From Chloroflexota bacterium (GTDB lineage Bacteria; Chloroflexota; UBA4733), in the NCBI GenBank assembly GCA_025449435.1, contig JANWJO010000076.1:1-18033 (forward strand): 18,033 bases of DNA, given 5' to 3'. Within the stretch, counting starts at the first letter, position 1, and each line of letters starts with the position of its first letter. The position numbers and the translations under genes are program-made. The notes under the pieces were generated by a model. That model was not told the origin of the DNA. It searched no databases and was given only the letters and a program-made list of their open reading frames with translations. Below, one piece after another: positions 15,052 through 18,033 of this stretch.

Positions 15052-15102
15052 TGAGCGCCCTCATCCCCAACCCCTTCCCCCAACTCTGGTGGAAGGGGCG
15101 AA
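15052..15102. repeat. REP-like C-rich hairpin element
   Basis: Just after the sulfatase stop is a C-rich run (GCCCTCATCCCCAACCCC) leading into an 8-bp perfect stem, CCCCTTCC (15071-15078) with GGAAGGGG (15091-15098), around a 12-nt loop. The pattern resembles the short dispersed repeats of the CCCTCACCCCC...GAGGGG type seen many times in Chloroflexota and cyanobacterial genomes. Only one copy lies in this window, so repeat status is inferred. It could also act as a weak terminator or mRNA 3'-end stabiliser for the sulfatase; there is no T tract. Confidence 0.45.
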
Positions 15103-15250
15103 GCGGCGTTCTTCGCGATCGCGCTCGCTCTTTTCGCAATAGTCCTGCCCACGCGCAGCATTGACAATTTCCGCCTGCTATCGCCCTCCGCGCCGTCACT
15201 CGCTACCCTACAGGTGTTCACGTGGTTACAGCTTAAGCACGAGGTGGCGC

Positions 15251-16231
15251 ATGCCAGGTTTGGACCGCAACGAAACCCAACCGCTGCACCCAATTACCGA
15301 CCTGCCTGGCCCCACGCTGACGTTCGACTTCCCTGGTTTTTCCATTGGCGTCGCGGAATATGCGGAGGGGCCGACCGGCTGTACGGTGTTCCACTTCCCG
15401 GCCGGCGCCGCCACCGTCATCGATACACGCGGTGGCAGCGTGGGCAAGGCGGGAGACTACGAGTGGAACCACGCCATCTGCTTTGCTGGCGGCTCCCTCT
15501 ACGGACTCGCTGCAGTAGCCGGTGTGGCAGAAGAGCTCTTTCGACGCAACGAGAAGCCGCTGGAACTGTTCAATCTGGTATCGGGAGCGATCATCTACGA
15601 CTTCTGGAAACGAAACAACTTGATCTATCCAGACGCCGCGTTGGCGCGAGCAGCGCTCGCGGCGGCCCGACCTGGCATTTTCCTGCTGGGCCGGCGCGGC
15701 GCAGGTCGATCAGCTGGCGTCGGCGGCGTGTTCGACCTGGCGAAAAGTGAGGCGAGCGGCCAGGCTGGCGCCTTCAATCAGGTTGGACTCACCAAGCTCG
15801 CGGTCTTCACAGTCGTCAACGCGCTTGGCGTGATCGTCGATCGACAGGGCCAGATCGTGCGTGGCAACCGCGACCAAACCACCGGCCAGCGCACCACGCC
15901 GCGAGAGGAGCTCCAGGGTCGCATCGAGCGCGGCGAATCCACATCGGTCTCCGACGGCAACACCACGCTCACGCTCGTGGTCACCAATCAGCGACTGCCG
16001 CGACGGGAACTGACGCAGTTCTCCCGGCAGGTCCATTCCTCGATGGCCCGCGTCATCCAGCCCTTCCACACCATCATGGATGGCGACATCCTCTACGCGG
16101 TGACCACCAACGAAGTGGAGAATCCCGCGATCACGCCGGTGGCGCTGGGCATGCTGGCCTCGGAAATGCTCTGGGACGCCATCCTCGACATGACCGCCAT
16201 TGTTGCGGGCAGCGAAGGAACCGAGCGCTAG
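15251..16231 (+). CDS. P1-family (S58) N-terminal-nucleophile peptidase, NylC/DmpA-like
   Basis: A 326-residue precursor of the P1/DmpA family, whose members cut themselves to expose a Ser or Thr nucleophile and act as aminopeptidases or amide hydrolases (DmpA, BapA, nylon-oligomer hydrolase NylC). The cleavage site is predicted between N237 and T238, in DGNTTLTLVVTN, equivalent to the family GS/NT + hydrophobic strand + T(N/D). A DGD motif at D277-D279 lies 39 and 41 residues after T238, the same spacing as Asp306 and Asp308 after Thr267 in NylC (from memory). N190 in TVVNALG also fits the family. The N-terminal half has the FxxGxAxxxxxxxGCTVF core and GGSVGKAGDYEWNHAICFAGG. The ATG at 15251 has GAGG 6 nt upstream. 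It shares its stop region with the convergent YCII gene. The substrate is unknown. Confidence 0.92.
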   Translation: MPGLDRNETQPLHPITDLPGPTLTFDFPGFSIGVAEYAEGPTGCTVFHFPAGAATVIDTRGGSVGKAGDYEWNHAICFAGGSLYGLAAVAGVAEELFRRNEKPLELFNLVSGAIIYDFWKRNNLIYPDAALARAALAAARPGIFLLGRRGAGRSAGVGGVFDLAKSEASGQAGAFNQVGLTKLAVFTVVNALGVIVDRQGQIVRGNRDQTTGQRTTPREELQGRIERGESTSVSDGNTTLTLVVTNQRLPRRELTQFSRQVHSSMARVIQPFHTIMDGDILYAVTTNEVENPAITPVALGMLASEMLWDAILDMTAIVAGSEGTER

Positions 16232-16503
16232 GGACTCACCAGGACCTCGCGCCATTCCACCACCCGCCAGCGTGCCACAGCCCCGTTCAGCACAAAGGGA
16301 TCCCCCTGGGCAAAGGACTCCGCTGCCTCCCTGGTGGTGAAGACGGCCAGCGCGCCTTCCGAGCCGCCGGGCCCAAGAGGTCCGATCATCAGCACCGTGC
16401 CGCGCGCCTGAAACTCCCGGATATGCGCGCTGTGCGCCGGAAAGAACTGCGGCGCTTTAGCGACGGTCTCGGCGTTGGGATCGTAGAACAGCACATACTT
16501 CAC
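16228..16503 (-). CDS. YCII-related domain protein
   Basis: A 91-residue protein of the YCII family, which adopts a dimeric ferredoxin-like fold. Visible features are the opening KYVLFYDPN, a conserved His region PAHSAHIREFQARG, the LMIGPLGPGGSEGALAVF hairpin, and the helix-strand end EAAESFAQGDPFVLNGAVARWRVVEW, all usual for the family. Members are mostly of unknown function; some are linked to degradation pathways or sigma factor loci. The GTG at 16503 has AGGGGG about 7 nt upstream. It lies 67 nt downstream of the damaged short-chain dehydrogenase and may have been co-transcribed with it. Its stop TAG (16230-16228) lies in the same CTAG as the convergent peptidase stop. Confidence 0.87.
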   Translation of the reverse strand: MKYVLFYDPNAETVAKAPQFFPAHSAHIREFQARGTVLMIGPLGPGGSEGALAVFTTREAAESFAQGDPFVLNGAVARWRVVEWREVLVSP

Positions 16504-16570
16504 GATATTCCCCCTTCCCAGAGCCTGGTAACCAGCTCCGGAGCGCCGGTTACGGTCAGCGTGACGCAGC

Positions 16571-17325
16571 CTACAGGCTCGCCCCGCCGTCGATCTTGAC
16601 GGTCATGCCGGTGGTCAAACTGAACCCGGAGGCCAGATCAAGCACCACTTCGCCGATATCAGCGGAGTTGGTCACCCGCCCCAGCGGCGTACCGGCGGCG
16701 GCCCGCTCCACGCGCTCCGACCGGCCCGTGTTCCACGGTGAGTCCGCCATGCCGGGCGCGATGGCGTTGACGCGGAGTTCCGGAGCCACCGCGCTGGCGA
16801 GGCCCTTGGTGAGCGCGATCACCGCCGCCTTCGACGCGCCGTAGGCAATGCTGCTGCCCTTGCCAGAGAAGCCGGCCATGGACGCGATGTTGATAATACA
16901 GCCCTTGGCAGCGCGCAGGGCAGGGGCCGCGGCGCGCGTGCAACAGAACAGCCTCTTGACGTTCACCGCATAAATGCGATCCCACTTGTCCTCGGTCATG
17001 CTGTCGAAGTCGGCCAGATCGATAAAGAACGTGGTCGCCGCGTTGTTGACGAGGACATCGGGCTTGCCAAAGTGCTGCACGAACTCCGCAACCATGGCGC
17101 GCACGCGCGGCTCGTCGGACACATCGCCCTGGAGCAGCAGGCTCTTGCAACCGAGTTTTTCTATAGCCTCGAACGTGGCCTTTGCCCCCGACTCCGACTT
17201 GGCATAGTTGATGCCAATGCCTGCTGCGCCTTAGCGCGCGAACGCGATCTCGGACCCGGCAACATCAGCGCTTGGCGCATCGAGGTCCGGGGCAGTAGCG
17301 GCCTGAATGCGCGCCTAGTCGCCAT
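16571..17325 (-). pseudogene. Short-chain dehydrogenase/reductase with broken 5' end
   Basis: The C-terminal part is a good classical SDR: DVLVNNAA, then N54, the active-site Ser in INIASMAG, YGASK (the Y and K of YxxxK), VNAIAPG and the ending MTVKIDGGASL (numbers count from a GTG at 17122). The same frame continues upstream with SDR-like sequence (INYAKSESGAKATFEAIEKLG...LLLQGD) to a TAA at 17233-17231. Beyond it the frame still reads GSEIAFAR, resembling the first helix. The cofactor motif TGxxxGxG is absent from all frames. An ATG at 17325 with GGAG upstream, probably the ancestral start, is in a different frame. The simplest reading is a gene inactivated by a nonsense codon plus an indel. 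A short product from 17122 would lack the NAD(P) loop. Confidence 0.7.
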
Positions 17326-17356
17326 GTTTATAGCTCCGGGGCAGGAGACTAGGCGC
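17286..17356. repeat. Short inverted and direct repeats before the broken SDR gene
   Basis: GCGCCTAGTC (17311-17320) and GACTAGGCGC (17347-17356) form a perfect 10-bp inverted repeat with a 26-nt spacer that contains the probable ancestral SDR start codon (17325). TCCGGGGCAG occurs twice in direct orientation at 17286-17295 and 17335-17344. TAGGCGCCTA (17350-17359) is itself a palindrome. These could be operator-like sites or relics of the rearrangement that damaged the gene. Confidence 0.4.
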
Positions 17357-17455
17357 CTATAGAGCCGTCAGGTGGCTGAGCCAAGGTTTCCGAAACTCGC
17401 GTGGCCCCCAATATGAGTACTTTAGGACTACGGAAGCTGACGCTGCATCCCAGAA

Positions 17456-18033
17456 CTAGTCGATAGACCAGTTGCCGTTGAATACGCCGACCATGACGGG
17501 GTACGTGCCGGCGGTACCGGGCGACGTCCAGGCATAGCTGTACGACGCCGACCCGTTGTGCTTGAAAGATTGGTTGGCAAACGTCTTCTGGCCAACTTGG
17601 TGCATGGACGGGTCGTAGACCTCAATATCGATGTTGCCACGAGTCAATGCAGTGCCGGTATCGGTGATCATGACGCGGAGCGTAAACACCGTCCCTGGTT
17701 TTCCACTCGAAGGCGACGCTCTTGTCACGTCCTTGAAGGCCGGGGTTCCAGCCGGTGTCGCTGTAGGCTTCGCTGTCGCGGTGGCCGTCGGACCAGTGGA
17801 TGGTGTCGACGTAGCGGTTGGCGCAGGACTTGCCGTCGATGTTGGGCTGGCTTTGGGTGTCGACGTAGCGGTTGGTGCAGGACTTGCCGTCGACGTAGGA
17901 CTGGCGGTAGGCGAGTTGCCGATCGGTAGCGGACCATTCTTGTAATAGGTTTGTGCTTCCATCCGGATATACCCGCCGTCATCGTCGGACACGGTGCTCG
18001 TGTGCGTGTTGCAGATCTGACCGCTGCTCAACC
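17456..18033 (-). CDS. C-terminal part of a secreted, probably carbohydrate-active protein (partial)
   Basis: The frame is open through the right edge of the window, so the N-terminus lies outside. The visible 191 residues begin with the end of a globular domain (CNTHTSTVSDDDGGYIRMEAQTYY). A Thr/Ser/Pro/Ala linker of about 60 residues follows, then a beta-sandwich module of about 95 residues: VTRASPSSGKPGTVFTLRVMITDTG, NIDIEVYDPSMHQVGQKTF, NQSF, YSYAWTSPGTAGTYPVMVGVFNGNWS. Modules with the pattern VEVYD...W/F-NQ-F...YTW.P..AGTYTVKIGVF..W are common at the C-termini of secreted glycoside hydrolases of Chloroflexota and Actinobacteria. The catalytic domain is not visible, so its activity is unknown. 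The TAG at 17458-17456 comes a few residues earlier than the module usually ends. Confidence 0.75.
   Translation of the reverse strand, partial: LSSGQICNTHTSTVSDDDGGYIRMEAQTYYKNGPLPIGNSPTASPTSTASPAPTATSTPKASPTSTASPAPTATSTPSTGPTATATAKPTATPAGTPAFKDVTRASPSSGKPGTVFTLRVMITDTGTALTRGNIDIEVYDPSMHQVGQKTFANQSFKHNGSASYSYAWTSPGTAGTYPVMVGVFNGNWSID
17802..17909 (-). repeat. 54-nt tandem repeat encoding the linker
   Basis: Two head-to-tail copies of a 54-nt unit (17802-17855 and 17856-17909) are nearly identical, including GGTGTCGACGTAGCGGTTGG at the start of each. They encode two 18-residue units, ASPTSTASPAPTATSTP plus K or S, in the Thr/Pro linker of the secreted protein. The exact multiple of three keeps the frame, so copy number can change without breaking the gene. 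Confidence 0.85.

Noticed and set aside
15161..15190. Promoter for the P1 peptidase from TTGACA at 15161-15166
   Set aside because: No acceptable -10 hexamer lies 15-19 nt downstream.

Overview
The window is a GC-rich bacterial chromosomal segment, most likely from a member of the Chloroflexota (moderate confidence). This rests on the mix of families rather than on a marker gene: RNase Y followed by a DUF2851 protein, DUF2203 and DUF4342 proteins, heptosyltransferase-type GT9 enzymes outside any visible lipopolysaccharide locus, a NylC/DmpA-type P1 peptidase, a secreted protein with a long Thr/Pro/Ser/Ala linker, and several GTG starts. No phage, transposase, integrase or CRISPR signature was found.

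Layout. (1) 1-1879, plus strand: the 3' end of a gene that resembles the C-terminal part of the tRNA-modification GTPase MnmE but is short and degenerate, then a YihY/BrkB membrane protein and a DUF2203 protein. (2) 1905-5556, minus strand: a winged-helix AAA+ ATPase followed by two GT9 glycosyltransferases, probably one operon. (3) 5690-10130, plus strand: a near-consensus promoter, rny (RNase Y), a DUF2851 protein and a Gfo/Idh/MocA oxidoreductase that starts inside the DUF2851 stop codon. (4) 10102-11220, minus strand: a TDT/TehA/SLAC1-type channel whose 3' end overlaps the oxidoreductase by 29 nt. (5) 11364-13245: a doubtful small membrane protein, tRNA-Arg(CCU), about 590 nt of structured non-coding DNA ending in an intrinsic terminator plus further hairpins, a DUF4342 protein, and a 55-residue two-helix membrane protein. 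(6) 13593-16231, plus strand: a sulfatase with a formylglycine motif and a P1-family N-terminal-nucleophile peptidase, with a REP-like hairpin between them. (7) 16228-18033, minus strand: a YCII-domain protein, a short-chain dehydrogenase that has lost its 5' end, and the C-terminal part of a secreted, probably carbohydrate-active, protein.

Functionally the segment mixes RNA turnover (rny), envelope or glycan synthesis (ATPase plus GT9 pair), membrane transport, and scavenging-type catabolism (sulfatase, NylC-like hydrolase, oxidoreductases, secreted CAZyme-like protein). The most interesting items are the non-coding stretch after the tRNA, with mutually exclusive helices and a terminator; the ATPase-GT9-GT9 unit; the NylC-like peptidase, whose catalytic spacing matches from memory; and the right end, where two adjacent genes both carry apparent in-frame stop codons. 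I did not find a clear new multi-gene defence or mobile system.
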